NCBI RefSeq assembly: GCF_007859275.1
Contig: NZ_VOHC01000011.1
Coordinates: forward strand, 1-64,000
Source: Planomicrobium sp. CPCC 101079
GTDB taxonomy: Bacteria; Bacillota; Bacilli; Bacillales_A; Planococcaceae
Direction of reading: 5' to 3'
DNA length: 64,000 nucleotides
Below the pieces are notes generated by a model. It made no database searches, had not been told where the DNA came from, and saw nothing but the letters and a program-made list of their open reading frames with translations. Positions 46,315-55,362 of the stretch are shown piece after piece. The translations under genes and the position numbers were made by a program. The number at the start of each line of letters is the position of its first letter. The first letter of the stretch is position 1.

Positions 46315-47708
46315 AATCGTTTCGGCACCGATTGTTGGTTATGATTATCGGTTGGATCGGCTTGTTGTTGGCCGGCCTTTTAATCATTGTCTCGCAATTG
46401 TTTCCGCTCTATACAAATCTAGAGAATCCTTCGACCATTTGGCTGCTGCTATTCTTGATATTTGCTATAGCAATGGCCATTTCGACGGTCATTAGCCATC
46501 GCATTATAAAAATTCAAGCTCAACCGATTGAAAACGTAACGGAAACGGCTTTAGAACTGGTGAAAGGCAATTATCGGGCCCGTGCAGTAGAATCCGGCAC
46601 GGTCGGCGCAGTTCAGTTGAGTTCCACGATAAACGTACTGGCAAGGAACTTGCAGGAAATTACAGCTGTCCGGCAAATGGAGCAGGAACGCTTGAAAACG
46701 TTGATTGAAAACATGGGCAGTTCGCTTATGATGATCAACCGGCAAGGCAGGGTCTCGCTTGTCAATACGCCTTTTTTGAAAGAACTTGATATGACCACTG
46801 AAAGTGTCCAAGGGAAATTATATAAAGAATTGTCTATTCCTGCAGTGCTTGCCCAGTTTATTGAAAACGTCTTTATGACTGAAACACCGGACCGGGATCA
46901 GATTGATTTTTTTATCGGTCTTCACCAGAAACATTTAGACGTATACGGCGCTCCTATTATGGGAGAACACGAACGCTGGCTCGGTGTAGTGATCGTCGCC
47001 CATGACATATCTGATCTCAAGCGGCTGGAACAAGTAAGAAAAGACTTTGTTGCCAATGTTTCTCATGAGTTAAGAACACCTGTCACTTCGATTAAAGGAT
47101 TCTCTGAAACGTTGTTAGACGGCGCTTATGAAGACACACCAACACTGCTGTCTTTTTTGGAAATTATCCAAAAAGAAAGCAATCGACTGGAGTTATTGAT
47201 CAAAGATTTACTTGAGTTGTCGAAAATTGAACATGCCGGATTTCAAGTGAATTCACAGCCGACTGATATGAAAGCGGTAATTGAACGGGCAGCAGGCATG
47301 ATTCAACCTAGAATGGAAGAAAAGTCGATTCGTTTGCAACTCGAGCTGGAACCCGTTAAAGTTTTTGGAGACCCGAATCGCTTGATCCAAGTAATGATGA
47401 ATTTACTGGCTAATGCACTTACATACTCTGCCTCTAAAACAACAGTTGAAGTTAGGCTTTATAAAGAACAGGAAGAAGCCGTCATTCAAGTGAAAGATCA
47501 AGGAATCGGCATTGAAGCTTCTGAGATCGGCAGATTGTTTGAACGCTTTTACCGGGTGGACCGGGCTAGAAGCCGCAATTCTGGAGGAACAGGCCTTGGC
47601 TTATCGATTGTAAAACATCTAGTGGAAGCACATCATGGGAAATTGAAAGTGGACAGCGAGGTCGGCGTTGGCACTACTTTTACAGTCTATTTGCCTTTAG
47701 CAGGTTAA
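46311..47708 (+). CDS. phoR: Sensor histidine kinase PhoR lacking an extracytoplasmic domain
   Basis: 465 aa versus about 579 in B. subtilis. Two membrane helices (about 9-29 and 43-61) are joined by only about 12 residues, so the periplasmic-type sensor domain is absent. Then HAMP (about 62-115), PAS (about 125-225), HisKA with phosphoacceptor VSHELRTPVTS, and HATPase with NLLANAL, DQGIGI and GGTGLGLSIVKHL. Signal reception is probably in the membrane or PAS domain. Translationally coupled to phoP. Confidence 0.9.
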   Translation: MKSFRHRLLVMIIGWIGLLLAGLLIIVSQLFPLYTNLENPSTIWLLLFLIFAIAMAISTVISHRIIKIQAQPIENVTETALELVKGNYRARAVESGTVGAVQLSSTINVLARNLQEITAVRQMEQERLKTLIENMGSSLMMINRQGRVSLVNTPFLKELDMTTESVQGKLYKELSIPAVLAQFIENVFMTETPDRDQIDFFIGLHQKHLDVYGAPIMGEHERWLGVVIVAHDISDLKRLEQVRKDFVANVSHELRTPVTSIKGFSETLLDGAYEDTPTLLSFLEIIQKESNRLELLIKDLLELSKIEHAGFQVNSQPTDMKAVIERAAGMIQPRMEEKSIRLQLELEPVKVFGDPNRLIQVMMNLLANALTYSASKTTVEVRLYKEQEEAVIQVKDQGIGIEASEIGRLFERFYRVDRARSRNSGGTGLGLSIVKHLVEAHHGKLKVDSEVGVGTTFTVYLPLAG

Positions 47709-47722
47709 TTTAGGAGGGAAAA

Positions 47723-48937
47723 ATGAAAAACTTACCCTTTTTGCCAATCATTGTAGGCACCGATATGAACGCTTACAATATGGCAATATCATTTCATGAA
47801 GCTTACGGAATCAAACCCATTTTAGTAGGGAAAGAACCGTTGTCCTTTACGACATTGAGCACGATAACAGAGAACATTGAATACCGATTAGGGTTAGCGG
47901 ATTCAAATCAATTTGCCGGCATTTTGACAGACATTGCAAAGAAATACAAAGCGCCAGAAAAAAAGCTTCTTTTAATCGGGACAAATGATTTATATGTACG
48001 CTTGATTATTGAGAATACTGAAACTTTAAAAGCTCATTTTATTTTCAATTATATAAATGAAGAGTTGATGAATCAGCTGCAAGTTAAAGCGAATTTTTAT
48101 AAACTGTGCAAAGAGCATGGCATTGATACACCAACAACATTTTTCTATGATTGCAGCACAGAAGTTCCTTTCAATGAGAAAATGTTGTATCCGGTCATCA
48201 TCAAACCGAGCAACGGAATCGCATACAATCAAAATAAATTTGCTGGACAGAAAAAAGTCTATAAAGTGGAAAATGAGGAAGAATTGCAAGAAGTGATCCA
48301 GACCATCACGGCGAGCGGCTACCGCGACGAATTGATTATCCAGGATTTTATTCCTGGAGATGATACGTATATGTGGGATTCCGTAATTTATGCAAGCTCC
48401 AAAGGAAAAACGCAATTGGTGACATTTGCGCAAGTGGTGCTCCAGGAGCATACCGAGACGGCCATCGGCAACTACACAGCGCTGATTACGCGCTATGATG
48501 AAGCAGTGATGAAAAAATTGCAGCGGTTCCTTGAAGCAGTCGGCTATACGGGGTTTGCCAATTTCGATTTGAAGTACGATGCTCGAGACGGCAAATTCAA
48601 AGTATTTGAAGTGAACATCCGCCAAGGGCGTTCAAGTTATTACATAACTGCCCTTGGCCACAATATGGCTTCGCTGTTTGTGGACGACTTGATCTACGAT
48701 GTTGAAAAACCGGTTACGTATTTAAATGAGGAATTCTTATTTACAGTGGTGCCGAAAATCGTGCTCCGCAAGTTCGTAGACAACAAAGCAGTTCAAAGAG
48801 ATATCAACCGCCTGATTAAAAAAGGCAGATACGGCAATCCGCTATTTTATAAAAAAGATAAGCACTTGAAGCGGAAATTTTATTTGTTTGCCCGCCAAGT
48901 CAATTATTACAAAAAATATAAAAACAATCAGTGGTAA
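47723..48937 (+). CDS. ATP-grasp carboxylate-amine ligase
   Basis: 404 aa. N-terminal Rossmann-like preATP-grasp part (PIIVGTDMNAYNMAISFHE), then an ATP-grasp core with YPVIIKPSNG (ATP lysine), LIIQDFIPGDD and metal ligands in FKVFEVNIRQGRSS. A basic C-terminal tail (KKDKHLKRKFYLFARQVNYY) follows. Such enzymes join a carboxylate to an amine through acyl phosphate. The group includes the D-aspartate ligase that builds A4-alpha peptidoglycan bridges; Planococcaceae have L-Lys-D-Glu or L-Lys-D-Asp bridges, so that role is plausible but unproven. 15 bp after phoR, RBS AGGAGGG, absent at this place in B. subtilis. Confidence 0.78.
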   Translation: MKNLPFLPIIVGTDMNAYNMAISFHEAYGIKPILVGKEPLSFTTLSTITENIEYRLGLADSNQFAGILTDIAKKYKAPEKKLLLIGTNDLYVRLIIENTETLKAHFIFNYINEELMNQLQVKANFYKLCKEHGIDTPTTFFYDCSTEVPFNEKMLYPVIIKPSNGIAYNQNKFAGQKKVYKVENEEELQEVIQTITASGYRDELIIQDFIPGDDTYMWDSVIYASSKGKTQLVTFAQVVLQEHTETAIGNYTALITRYDEAVMKKLQRFLEAVGYTGFANFDLKYDARDGKFKVFEVNIRQGRSSYYITALGHNMASLFVDDLIYDVEKPVTYLNEEFLFTVVPKIVLRKFVDNKAVQRDINRLIKKGRYGNPLFYKKDKHLKRKFYLFARQVNYYKKYKNNQW

Positions 48938-49009
48938 ACTTTACATTCTATTAATACTAGCTTCACATTCGGTTGTTAAGGTGTAATAGAACCCCCCTTC
49001 AACCGCAAT

Positions 49010-49045
49010 AAAAGAAAAAGCCCAGGCATGGGCTTTTTCTTTTGC
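49010..49045 (+). terminator. Terminator of the phoPR-ligase operon
   Basis: Perfect stem AAAGAAAAAGCCCA / TGGGCTTTTTCTTT with loop GGCA. An additional imperfect hairpin (CGGTTG...CAACCG) precedes it at 48969-49005. Confidence 0.88.
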
Positions 49046-49153
49046 CTTAAAACAGGAGATAATTCAAATACGGACAGCCCTTCATTTCTTTTCTTTTTGC
49101 CTGCATGGTAAAATAGAGGGAATGAGGGCTTTTTTAGTGAAAGGGGTAATTTT

Positions 49154-51772
49154 GTGGCGAAGAAAATTTTATTATTAGACGGAAACAGTTTAGCGTACCG
49201 CGCATTTTTTGCGTTGCCATTGCTAACCAATGAAAGCGGTGTTCATACAAATGCCGTCTATGGCTTTACGATGATGCTTCAAAAAATATTGGAGGAAGAA
49301 CAGCCGACGCATATGGTCGTTGCATTTGATGCGGGGAAAACTACTTTCCGCCACGAGACATTCAGCGAATATAAAGGCGGCCGGCAAAAGACGCCGCCGG
49401 AGCTTTCGGAGCAATTTCCTTATTTGCGAAAATTGATTGAAGCATATCAGATTAAAAGCTATGAGCTGCCGAATTACGAAGCGGATGATATTATCGGGAC
49501 ATTAAGCTTAGAGGCGGAAAATGCGGGCGATGAAGTGATTGTCATTTCAGGAGACAAGGATTTGACGCAGCTTGCTTCACCGTCGACAACTGTTTACATT
49601 ACGCGGAAAGGCATTACGGATATTGAAAAATACACCGTCGACCATATTCGTGAAAAATACGGATTAAGCCCGGAACAAATCATCGATATGAAAGGCCTCA
49701 TGGGCGACGCTTCAGATAATATCCCAGGTGTACCCGGAGTCGGCGAGAAAACGGCATTGAAATTGCTGGCCGCCCATGGGACTGTTGAAGGCGTCTATGC
49801 GGCGATTGAAGAACAAAAAGGCAAGATGAAAGAGAAGCTTGTCGAAAACGAAGAGCTTGCTTACATCAGCAAAAAGCTTGCGACAATCGAGCGCCATGCG
49901 CCTGTCGAGATATCGATTGATGAACTGGCCTATTCCGGTCCGGACAATGAAGAGTTAATCAGAATATGGAACGAACTGGCCTTTAAATCATTGCTGGAAA
50001 AAATGGAGTATACATCGGAAGAGACCGAGAAGAAAGAATTGGAGTTCAAAGTGATCGAAGCATTTGATCCGTCAATTTTGGAAGATGAAATGGCAGTTCA
50101 CTTGGAACTCTATGATGAGCAATACCATACATGTGATTTGCTTGGTGTTTCACTAGCGACTGAAACTTCCACTTATGTGATTTCAATGGAGATGGCCCAG
50201 AATTCGGATGAATTCAAGACATGGCTCAGCGATCCGGAGAAAAAGAAATTTATGGCAGATTCGAAAGCGGCGACAGCTGCCTTTTATCGCTGTGGCATTG
50301 AATTGAATGGAGTTGATTTCGATATGATGCTCGGTGCGTATATTGTCAATCCTTCATTGACGTATACCGATTTGGCGAGCATAGTCCAGGAATATGGCTA
50401 TACGGAAGTTTCAACAAATGAGCAAGTTTATGGAAAAGGCGCTAAAAAAACGGTTCCAGCCGATTCCGTTTTACATGAACACTTGGCAAGAAAAGCGCGA
50501 GCCATTTGGGCAGTCCGTCCGGAAGTGGTCGGGAAGTTACGGGAAAACGACCAATTCGATCTTTACGACAAATTGGAATTGCCACTTGCTGCTATTTTAG
50601 GAACTATGGAATCGTTTGGCGTAAAAGTCGATAAAGAGCAGTTGACGGCCATGGGCAAAGAATTATCGGAAAAGCTTGCCGAAATCGAAAAAAATATTTA
50701 CTGGATTGCTGGCGAAAAGTTTAATATCAATTCACCAAAGCAATTGGGTGTAGTCCTTTTTGAGAAGCTTGGCTTGCCGGTACTGAAAAAGACAAAGACC
50801 GGTTATTCGACTGCTGCAGATGTGTTGGAGAAACTCGAGGGGCAGCATGAAATCATTGCCCAGATTTTGATCTACCGCCAGCTCGGGAAATTGCTGTCGA
50901 CGTATATTGAAGGTTTGCTAAAGGAAATTCATGAAGACGGAAAAATCCATACAAGATTCCAGCAGGCACTGACAACGACAGGGCGTCTGAGTTCGACCAA
51001 TCCCAACCTTCAAAATATTCCTGTTCGGCTAGAAGAAGGGCGGAAAATCCGTAAAGCGTTTGTACCTTCAGAACCGGATTGGGTGATGGTCGCTGCTGAC
51101 TATTCCCAAATCGAGTTGCGTGTACTTGCGCATATGTCGGGAGATGAGCGCTTGATTGAAGCGTTCCGAAACGATCAGGATATTCACACGGCAACAGCAG
51201 CGGATGTGTTCCATGTTCCGTTAGAAGAAGTGACAGGAGATATGCGCCGCGCGGCAAAAGCCGTCAACTTTGGCATTGTATACGGCATTAGCGATTACGG
51301 CTTGTCTCAAAGCTTGTCAATTACGCGTAAAGCGGCTCAGGAATTTATTGACCGTTATTTGGCAAGTTTCCCTGGCGTCAAAAGGTATATGACCGACATT
51401 GTGGCAAAAGCGCGCAAAGATGGTTTTGTTACAACATTGATGAACCGCAGGAGATACTTGACGGACATCAACAGTTCCAATTTTAATTTGCGCAGCTTTG
51501 CGGAACGGACCGCGATGAACACGCCGATCCAAGGAAGTGCTGCAGATGTCATTAAGAAAGCGATGATCAATATGGCGGAGGCGCTGGAGCGGGAAGGCAT
51601 GCAAACACGCATGCTGCTGCAAGTGCATGATGAATTGATTTTTGAAGCGCCGCCGAATGAACTTGAAAAACTGAAAACCTTGGTGCCTGAAGCGATGGAA
51701 TCGGCAATGGAGTTAGATGTGCCGTTAAAAGTCGATTTTGCATTCGGGGACACTTGGTACGATACGAAGTGA
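49154..51772 (+). CDS. polA: DNA polymerase I
   Basis: 872 aa. 5'-nuclease domain (1-290) with LLDGNSLAYRAFFALP, EADDIIGT and GDASDNIPGVPGVGEKTA; a proofreading-like domain in which motif ExoI reads HLELYDE instead of DxE, so 3'-5' exonuclease is probably inactive as in Bacillus; polymerase domain with motif A DYSQIELRVLAH, motif B RRAAKAVNFGIVYG and motif C VHDELIFE. Starts with GTG after AAAGGGG. Forms an operon with mutM (15 bp) and coaE. Confidence 0.97.
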   Translation: MAKKILLLDGNSLAYRAFFALPLLTNESGVHTNAVYGFTMMLQKILEEEQPTHMVVAFDAGKTTFRHETFSEYKGGRQKTPPELSEQFPYLRKLIEAYQIKSYELPNYEADDIIGTLSLEAENAGDEVIVISGDKDLTQLASPSTTVYITRKGITDIEKYTVDHIREKYGLSPEQIIDMKGLMGDASDNIPGVPGVGEKTALKLLAAHGTVEGVYAAIEEQKGKMKEKLVENEELAYISKKLATIERHAPVEISIDELAYSGPDNEELIRIWNELAFKSLLEKMEYTSEETEKKELEFKVIEAFDPSILEDEMAVHLELYDEQYHTCDLLGVSLATETSTYVISMEMAQNSDEFKTWLSDPEKKKFMADSKAATAAFYRCGIELNGVDFDMMLGAYIVNPSLTYTDLASIVQEYGYTEVSTNEQVYGKGAKKTVPADSVLHEHLARKARAIWAVRPEVVGKLRENDQFDLYDKLELPLAAILGTMESFGVKVDKEQLTAMGKELSEKLAEIEKNIYWIAGEKFNINSPKQLGVVLFEKLGLPVLKKTKTGYSTAADVLEKLEGQHEIIAQILIYRQLGKLLSTYIEGLLKEIHEDGKIHTRFQQALTTTGRLSSTNPNLQNIPVRLEEGRKIRKAFVPSEPDWVMVAADYSQIELRVLAHMSGDERLIEAFRNDQDIHTATAADVFHVPLEEVTGDMRRAAKAVNFGIVYGISDYGLSQSLSITRKAAQEFIDRYLASFPGVKRYMTDIVAKARKDGFVTTLMNRRRYLTDINSSNFNLRSFAERTAMNTPIQGSAADVIKKAMINMAEALEREGMQTRMLLQVHDELIFEAPPNELEKLKTLVPEAMESAMELDVPLKVDFAFGDTWYDTK

Positions 51773-51787
51773 GAGGAGCCAATTAAA

Positions 51788-52660
51788 ATGCCTGAACTTC
51801 CAGAAGTGGAAGGCGTTGTCCGGCAAATACGGCCGGCAGCCATCGGCAAAAAAATCCAGGATGTTTATGTGTCAGACATTATTCGCGTTTCCAAACGGAA
51901 TGGCAAAGAAGCAATCATCAAACGAATGGAAGCCGATGGATTTATCGAAAGCTTGATTGGCGCTCAGATTATGAGCGTCGAACGCCGAAGCAAATATATT
52001 TATTTCACCATGAAAACACCAGAAAACGAATTTCTGCTTGTCAATCATTTAGGGATGTCAGGAGCTTGGTTTTATGTTGATCACCTCATGTCGATTGCAG
52101 AAGAAAAATTTCGCCGGCATGTCCACGTGGTGCTTACATTGAGCGACGGCAATTTGCTGGCGTACTCGGATATCCGGAGGTTCGGCGAAATGCGCGTCTT
52201 ACAGGAAGAGGGGGATTTTCCTCCGCTTCTGCTCATGGCGCCTGAACCCTTTGAAGAAGGGGCGCTCGCACATTTCCTGAGAATGTCGGAAAGCCCAAAA
52301 TACAAGGCAAAACCGATAAAAGAAGTCATAATGGATGGACAAATTATCTCGGGATGTGGAAACATTTACGCCACTGAAGCGCTATATAAAATGAAACTGC
52401 ATCCAAACCGGGCGGCGGGCAGAATCAGCAGGCAACGGAAAATCGAATTGTTTGAGACCATTGTAGCAATCTTGCTCGAAAGCATCGAAGCGGGAGGCAG
52501 CACCATTTCCGATTACCGAAACGTTAATGGCGAATCGGGAAGCATGCAAAACCGCTTTGGAATGTATGGGAAAAAACAGTGCACCGAATGCGGCAATGCG
52601 ACGAAGACGCTGAAAATCGGCGGACGAGCGTCGGTCTATTGTCCAACATGCCAAAAGTGA
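51788..52660 (+). CDS. mutM: Formamidopyrimidine-DNA glycosylase
   Basis: 290 aa. N-terminal MPELPEVEG gives the catalytic Pro2 and Glu3; H2TH region GCGNIYATEALY; C-terminal zinc finger CTEC...CPTC. Removes 8-oxoguanine and formamidopyrimidines and nicks the site. RBS AGAGGAGCC. Located between polA and coaE (B. subtilis has ytaF before coaE, absent here). Confidence 0.96.
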   Translation: MPELPEVEGVVRQIRPAAIGKKIQDVYVSDIIRVSKRNGKEAIIKRMEADGFIESLIGAQIMSVERRSKYIYFTMKTPENEFLLVNHLGMSGAWFYVDHLMSIAEEKFRRHVHVVLTLSDGNLLAYSDIRRFGEMRVLQEEGDFPPLLLMAPEPFEEGALAHFLRMSESPKYKAKPIKEVIMDGQIISGCGNIYATEALYKMKLHPNRAAGRISRQRKIELFETIVAILLESIEAGGSTISDYRNVNGESGSMQNRFGMYGKKQCTECGNATKTLKIGGRASVYCPTCQK

Positions 52661-52676
52661 AAAGTGAGGGCCATTC

Positions 52677-53282
52677 ATGATTATTGGATTAACAGGTAGT
52701 ATTGCCAGTGGAAAAAGCACCGTCTCGAAAATGTTGGCCGATTTGGGCTATCCGATAGTTGATGCTGATGTCGTGGCACGCCAAGTGGTTGAACCGGGGA
52801 CACAGACATTAAAAGAAATTGAAGCCATTTTCGGTACTCAAGTAATTTTGCCGGATGGAACGCTTCATCGCTCAAAGCTTGGCCAGATGATTTTTAATGA
52901 TCCAGCAAGCCGCCAACAATTAAATGCAGTTATCCATCCCGCTATCCGCAAAGAACTTTTGCGGCAACGGGATGCTTTTTTAGCTGAAGGCCATGAAACA
53001 GTTGTTTTGGATATTCCATTGCTGTTCGAAAGCAAACTTTTGAATTTTGCCGAAAAAATTCTTGTTGTGAGTGTGACCGAAGAAAATCAATTGAATCGGC
53101 TGATGGAACGAAATGGTTTGACGGAGCAAGAGGCGCTGGCTCGCATTGGATCCCAGTTGCCGATGGCAGTCAAAGAAGCTGGAGCAGATGCTGTCATCTT
53201 TAATAATGGAACATTAGAAGAAACAAGGCGGCAGTTATTGCGTGTATTAGAGATTTGGGGATTAAAGAGCGGAAAAGATTGA
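52677..53282 (+). CDS. coaE: Dephospho-CoA kinase
   Basis: 201 aa. P-loop GLTGSIASGKSTV at the N-terminus, substrate motifs DADVVARQVVEPG and LDIPLLFE. Last step of CoA synthesis. RBS GTGAGGGCC; 16 bp after mutM. No strong terminator follows before the gapB promoter. Confidence 0.95.
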   Translation: MIIGLTGSIASGKSTVSKMLADLGYPIVDADVVARQVVEPGTQTLKEIEAIFGTQVILPDGTLHRSKLGQMIFNDPASRQQLNAVIHPAIRKELLRQRDAFLAEGHETVVLDIPLLFESKLLNFAEKILVVSVTEENQLNRLMERNGLTEQEALARIGSQLPMAVKEAGADAVIFNNGTLEETRRQLLRVLEIWGLKSGKD

Positions 53283-53303
53283 TGCAGTTTCTAGTTATTA
53301 ATG

Positions 53304-53331
53304 TTCATTAATCCATATAATGTGTTATACT
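53304..53331 (+). promoter_or_regulatory. gapB promoter
   Basis: TTCATT (53304-53309), 16-nt spacer, TATACT (53326-53331); start near 53338. Confidence 0.55.
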
Positions 53332-53363
53332 ATATATCAATTAGGAAATTAAAGTATAACTTA
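53321..53363. promoter_or_regulatory. CcpN-type operators at gapB
   Basis: TGTGTTATACT (53321-53331) matches the CcpN motif TRTGHYATAYW at all 11 positions and covers the -10. TAAGTTATACT on the minus strand (53363-53353) matches 10 of 11. CcpN represses gapB and pckA during glycolysis in B. subtilis. Confidence 0.7.
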
Positions 53364-53382
53364 TTTGATGGGGGACGGATAA

Positions 53383-54399
53383 ATGACTATTTCGATTGCG
53401 ATTAATGGATTTGGGCGTATTGGCCGTATGGTATTCAGACAAGCTATTCTAATGGACGATATTACAGTTAAAGCGGTCAATGCAACCTATCCGCCGGAAA
53501 CTTTAGCTCATTTGATTAAGTATGACACAAATCACGGAATATTTGCCGGTGATGTTTCTTTTGAAGAAGATGCTTTAATTGTTAATGGCAAACGGGTGCA
53601 AATCGTCAGTGAACGAGACCCTCTGGAATTGCCATGGAGAGAATTGGGCATCGATATCGTCATTGAAGCGACTGGCAAATTCAATACGCGTGATTTGGCC
53701 GCACTTCATTTGGAAGCGGGAGCAAAAAAAGTCATTTTATCTGCACCAGGAAAAAATGCGGATGTCACCATTGTAGTAGGTGTCAACGATGAGAAGTTAG
53801 ACATTGAAAAACACCATGTTATTTCAAACGCCAGCTGCACAACAAACTGTTTGGCGCCCGTTGCAAAAGTGCTTAGCGATTCTTTCGGCATCGTCAATGG
53901 CTTGATGACTACCGTCCACTCTTATACAAATGACCAAAAAAATCTTGATAATCCTCATAAAGATTTGCGGAGAGCAAGATCGGCTGGACAGTCGATCATC
54001 CCAACTTCGACAGGTGCTGCGAAAGCGTTATCATTGGTTCTTCCTGAACTTGAAGGCAAGCTGCATGGCATGGCGCTTCGCGTTCCAACGCCTAATGTGT
54101 CACTGGTTGACCTTGTGGTGGACCTTGAAAGAGACGTCACCCCTGAGGAAGTAAATGAAGCGTTTATCAAGGCTTCTGAGGAAGGCATGGAAGGCATTCT
54201 TGCATTGACAATGGAACCGCTCGTATCAGTTGACTTTAATACAAATTCGAAATCCGCAATCATTGATGGCTTGTCTACTATGGTCATTGATAACCGAAAA
54301 GTGAAAGTTCTTGCTTGGTACGATAATGAATGGGGTTATTCAGCCCGCGTCATTGATCTGACTAAAAAAGTGGCGAATGCGCTTGTATCGCTCGTATAA
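53383..54399 (+). CDS. gapB: Glyceraldehyde-3-phosphate dehydrogenase, gluconeogenic type
   Basis: 338 aa. Catalytic cysteine in SNASCTTNCLAP. At the cofactor-selecting position the usual NDLTD of NAD enzymes is VNATYPPETL, lacking the aspartate, as in NADP-preferring GapB. The neighbour speD and CcpN-like sites agree with GapB. Works in gluconeogenesis. RBS GGGGGACGG. Confidence 0.94.
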   Translation: MTISIAINGFGRIGRMVFRQAILMDDITVKAVNATYPPETLAHLIKYDTNHGIFAGDVSFEEDALIVNGKRVQIVSERDPLELPWRELGIDIVIEATGKFNTRDLAALHLEAGAKKVILSAPGKNADVTIVVGVNDEKLDIEKHHVISNASCTTNCLAPVAKVLSDSFGIVNGLMTTVHSYTNDQKNLDNPHKDLRRARSAGQSIIPTSTGAAKALSLVLPELEGKLHGMALRVPTPNVSLVDLVVDLERDVTPEEVNEAFIKASEEGMEGILALTMEPLVSVDFNTNSKSAIIDGLSTMVIDNRKVKVLAWYDNEWGYSARVIDLTKKVANALVSLV

Positions 54400-54412
54400 A
54401 AAGATTTTGTTT

Positions 54413-54447
54413 AAAACGCCTCCCAAGCGTATCGGGAGGCGTTTTTT
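54413..54447 (+). terminator. Terminator after gapB
   Basis: Stem AAACGCCTCCC / GGGAGGCGTTT, 9-nt loop, T6. Confidence 0.88.
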
Positions 54448-54500
54448 CAATGTTTATTTAGTTTTTTTAAGAAAATAAGGAGTTATTGAAGATAAATTTG

Positions 54501-54529
54501 TTGCATTTAACTTCAATACATCATATACT
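54501..54529 (+). promoter_or_regulatory. SigA-type promoter of speD
   Basis: TTGCAT (54501-54506), 17-nt spacer, TATACT (54524-54529); start near 54536, giving a leader of about 185 nt. Confidence 0.72.
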
Positions 54530-54535
54530 AACAAT

Positions 54536-54721
54536 CGTAGTTAAAAAACAACTACATTTCTTCTAAGTTTTCAGCAGTATTTCACGGAAGCAAGGGAAGA
54601 ATCTTTATTCACATGACTGCTTAAAGGGTTAGGACCTCTTTGGACTAACTTTCCCCCGTGGTAGTCAACTTTGAATATTTTGAGCACGAAAACAAAATGA
54701 TATCAAAGGGGGAAACGAACC
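54536..54721 (+). promoter_or_regulatory. Structured speD leader with a Shine-Dalgarno-complementary segment
   Basis: No ORF. A small 5' hairpin (GTAGTT / AACTAC) is followed by a hairpin at about 54625-54652 (GGGTTAG / CTAACTT with inner CC/GG). TTTCCCCC (54650-54657) is perfectly complementary over 8 bp to GGGGGAAA (54708-54715), the speD ribosome-binding site. The pairing overlaps the 3' arm of the previous hairpin, giving two alternative folds, one hiding the ribosome-binding site. No known riboswitch class is recognised. Confidence 0.5.
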
Positions 54722-55105
54722 ATGGAAACAATGGGGCGTCACGTTATTGCAGAACTTTGGCAGTGTGATTTTGACAAATTAAACGATATGGATTATATCG
54801 AAAAAACTTTTGTTGATGCAGCACTCAAATCAGGAGCGGAAGTCCGCGAAGTGGCTTTTCACAAGTTCGCACCACAAGGCGTAAGCGGCGTAGTGATTAT
54901 TTCTGAATCGCACTTAACGATCCACAGTTTTCCAGAGCATGGCTATGCAAGTGTAGATGTTTACACTTGTGGCGATCTTGATCCGACAATTGCTGCGGAT
55001 TACATCGCTAAAGCACTTGACTCTAAAAACAGCGAAGTTACAGAACTTCCACGTGGAATGGGTCCAGTCGGTGCTGGTAAGACCAAAGTTTCAGTAACAG
55101 CATAA
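54722..55105 (+). CDS. speD: S-adenosylmethionine decarboxylase proenzyme
   Basis: 127 aa, prokaryotic class 1B size. Autocleavage before Ser63 ([15 protein letters not shown]) yields the pyruvoyl group; H68 and C83 (VYTCGD) are the processing and catalytic partners. Provides the aminopropyl donor for spermidine. RBS AAAGGGGG is predicted to be masked by an upstream segment. Follows gapB as in B. subtilis. Confidence 0.96.
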   Translation: METMGRHVIAELWQCDFDKLNDMDYIEKTFVDAALKSGAEVREVAFHKFAPQGVSGVVIISESHLTIHSFPEHGYASVDVYTCGDLDPTIAADYIAKALDSKNSEVTELPRGMGPVGAGKTKVSVTA

Positions 55106-55127
55106 TCCGTTAACATGAAAAAACACT

Positions 55128-55157
55128 AAAGCAGAGGAACTTTTCCTCTGCTTTTTC
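55128..55157 (+). terminator. Terminator after speD
   Basis: Stem AAAGCAGAGGAA / TTCCTCTGCTTT with loop CTT and T5. Confidence 0.9.
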
Positions 55158-55317
55158 TAATGGATTCGATTTTCAGACGCACTTTTGGCTCGAGGCCGAT
55201 TTCTCAAAATTCATTTTTGGAATTCGATAGAAAAACCGGGTGGCAGCAGCAAACCAGCATTTCTCTGTCGATTGTTAACAACAATTCTCAAGTTCAATTT
55301 ATATCGTTATAAAATTT

Positions 55318-55326
55318 TGGTATACT
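55318..55326 (+). promoter_or_regulatory. Extended -10 promoter of nrdR-dnaB-dnaI
   Basis: TGG-TATACT (55318-55326), 37 nt before the nrdR start; -35 is weak (TTATAT at 16 nt). Confidence 0.6.
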
Positions 55327-55362
55327 AGAGAGAATAGAGAGTCTGTTTAGGGAGATGTCAAT

